43,753 nt of DNA from CALAZP01 sp964410725 (lineage in GTDB: Bacteria > Bacteroidota > Bacteroidia > Chitinophagales > Saprospiraceae), in NCBI GenBank assembly GCA_964410725.1, contig CAYPID010000020.1, forward strand, positions 1 through 43,753, read 5' to 3'. Below the pieces are notes generated by a model. The model made no database searches. It saw only the letters and a list, made by a program, of their open reading frames with translations, and was not told where the DNA came from. Positions 42,752-43,753 of the stretch are shown piece after piece; position 1 is the stretch's first letter, and each line of letters starts with the position of its first letter. The translations under genes and the position numbers were made by a program.

Positions 42752-43414
42752 ATGCTGGATACTTTTGCACAATGCCATGAATTGGCGATTAAGGGGCAAA
42801 ATTTATTACTTCATCCTCAAAAGGCCCTCTATTGGATAGAACAAAAGGCCCTGGTGCTTGCGGATGCACATTTTGGAAAGGGAAGACATTTTCGAAAAAA
42901 TGGCATTCCTGTCCCACAGATGCAAGCGGAAGTGGATTATGATCGTTTTATTGGTTTATTACTTGAATTTAGACCTGCACAGGTAATTTTTCTGGGTGAT
43001 TTATTTCACAGTCATTATAATGAAGAGTGGATCGCATTAAGTGAAATCATTCGCAAATTCCACGATACGCGATTTATTTTAGTCAAAGGTAACCACGACA
43101 TTTTAAATGCCACTCATTACCAATCAGCTGGGATTATTGTACAGGAGGAACCCTGGGAATTAGGCCCTTTTGCCTTGCGCCATCATCCTTCGGAAAAGGA
43201 TGAAATATCCTATTCCATTGGGGGGCACGTACATCCTGGTGTTGTTTTAAAAGGAGCCAGTCACCAAAGATTGAGACTCCCGTGTTTTTATTTCGGTCAA
43301 ACCCAAGCCCTTTTACCGGCTTTCGGTTCTTTTACCGGGCTACATACGGTGCAACCCGATTCAAATAGTAGAGTATTTGTTATTGGAGACGACCAGATTT
43401 TTGAAAAGCACTAA
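42752..43414 (+). CDS. pdeM: Ligase-associated DNA damage response metallophosphoesterase (PdeM-type)
   Basis: I use the ATG at 42752, 2 bp after the helicase stop; an upstream TTG would add two residues only. The protein has 220 residues and contains the calcineurin-like phosphoesterase motifs in order: DAHFGK (38-43), GDLFHS, GNHD, and GHVHPG, which together bind two metal ions. Members of this family encoded with the Lhr-type helicase and ATP-dependent ligase are manganese-dependent DNA endonucleases. It should act in the cytoplasm on damaged or single-stranded DNA. It ends tail to tail with the leftward unknown gene, with a 4-bp overlap, so it closes the repair gene group. Confidence 0.93.
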   Translation: MLDTFAQCHELAIKGQNLLLHPQKALYWIEQKALVLADAHFGKGRHFRKNGIPVPQMQAEVDYDRFIGLLLEFRPAQVIFLGDLFHSHYNEEWIALSEIIRKFHDTRFILVKGNHDILNATHYQSAGIIVQEEPWELGPFALRHHPSEKDEISYSIGGHVHPGVVLKGASHQRLRLPCFYFGQTQALLPAFGSFTGLHTVQPDSNSRVFVIGDDQIFEKH

Positions 43415-43753
43415 TCAAAGGATACTATATGTTCTAATCTTTGCAATTGATCAGTGAATTCGTTAAATAAGAAAAATAGGATAATCATTCCTTTTCCTTC
43501 TTTATACAAGGCCAATAATTTGCATTCGCTATAAAAAGTACTGTTGAATTTAGGTTTGAAAAAATAAAGTCCTCCCCAATCGGCACCGTATTGATCCAGC
43601 AGTACCCCGGGATCTAAAGGTACTCTACTAATGACATCTTCAGGTTCATTGCTTGCGATTTGAGCAAGCCACCTCCCCAGTTGAATATTCGGATAGCCCT
43701 GGAGCGTTGTGTCCACCACTATTTTAATGGCTATTTGCTCCCTTCGGGAAAAG
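43411..43753 (-). CDS. Partial C-terminus of an unknown leftward gene
   Basis: The reverse strand is open from the right edge (reading SRREQIAIKIVVDTTLQGYP at about residues 2-21 of the visible part) to a TAG at 43411. An internal GTG at 43717-43719 could be a start, but the frame continues upstream to the edge and looks coding, so I treat the gene as truncated by the window. The visible 114 residues are soluble, mixed alpha/beta, with an aromatic patch (GLYFFKPKFNSTFYSE) and a hydrophobic strand (MIILFFLFNEFTDQL). I do not recognise the family. Its end overlaps the phosphoesterase stop by 4 bp. Confidence 0.6.
   Translation of the reverse strand, partial: FSRREQIAIKIVVDTTLQGYPNIQLGRWLAQIASNEPEDVISRVPLDPGVLLDQYGADWGGLYFFKPKFNSTFYSECKLLALYKEGKGMIILFFLFNEFTDQLQRLEHIVSFD

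Overview
The window looks like a chromosomal segment of a Bacteroidota bacterium, most likely of the Saprospiria (Lewinella/Haliscomenobacter) type; that placement is inferred from gene content, not computed. Supporting signs are TonB-dependent receptors with carboxypeptidase-regulatory N-domains, a type IX secretion (T9SS) C-terminal sorting domain on an M43 protease, many lipoproteins, LytS/LytTR signalling, a TPR-TM-AraC type of membrane regulator, promoters of the TTTG/TAnnTTTG kind and the absence of clear Shine-Dalgarno sequences. No tRNA, rRNA, CRISPR array or transposase was seen.

Region 1 (1-15718). After the partial start of a leftward gene, ten genes run rightward with mostly short gaps: a secreted BNR-repeat/sortilin-type protein, a sulfatase lipoprotein, an MFS transporter with a strong terminator, then two DUF1080 (3-keto-disaccharide hydrolase) proteins, a Gfo/Idh/MocA oxidoreductase, an M1 metallopeptidase, a secreted protein I do not recognise, a TIM-barrel sugar isomerase/epimerase and an S9 (DPP IV-like) peptidase. 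The DUF1080, oxidoreductase, isomerase and MFS set fits a 3-keto-glycoside route of sugar cleavage, mixed with peptide-degrading enzymes.

Region 2 (15719-18750). This is a class I ribonucleotide reductase operon, nrdB-nrdA. Both subunits lack an ATP-cone and the beta subunit has a glutamate as its first metal ligand, as in the dimanganese class Id enzymes. Its 305-bp upstream region carries an inverted pair of DnaA boxes next to a Bacteroidota-type promoter and a long leader with a hairpin. A strong terminator ends the operon.

Region 3 (18814-22686). Two tandem paralogues encode lipoprotein-like TPR sensors with one membrane segment and a cytoplasmic AraC-type DNA-binding domain. The first is interrupted by an in-frame TAG codon.

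Region 4 (22682-27997). A leftward sulfotransferase-DUF1080 pair faces a rightward TonB receptor, TMEM220-like membrane protein and Tat-exported sugar isomerase. This looks like a second, smaller carbohydrate locus.

Region 5 (27994-43753). A 3-methyladenine DNA glycosylase is followed by the ligase-associated DNA repair set, split in two: exonuclease plus ATP-dependent ligase at 28623-31255, and Lhr-type helicase plus PdeM-type phosphoesterase at 40338-43414. The 9 kb between them carries an M43 protease with a T9SS tail, an alpha-carbonic anhydrase lipoprotein, an outer-membrane beta-barrel receptor, a LytS/LytTR two-component pair with candidate LytTR operator repeats, and a large secreted zinc metalloprotease. 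A partial unknown gene enters from the right edge.
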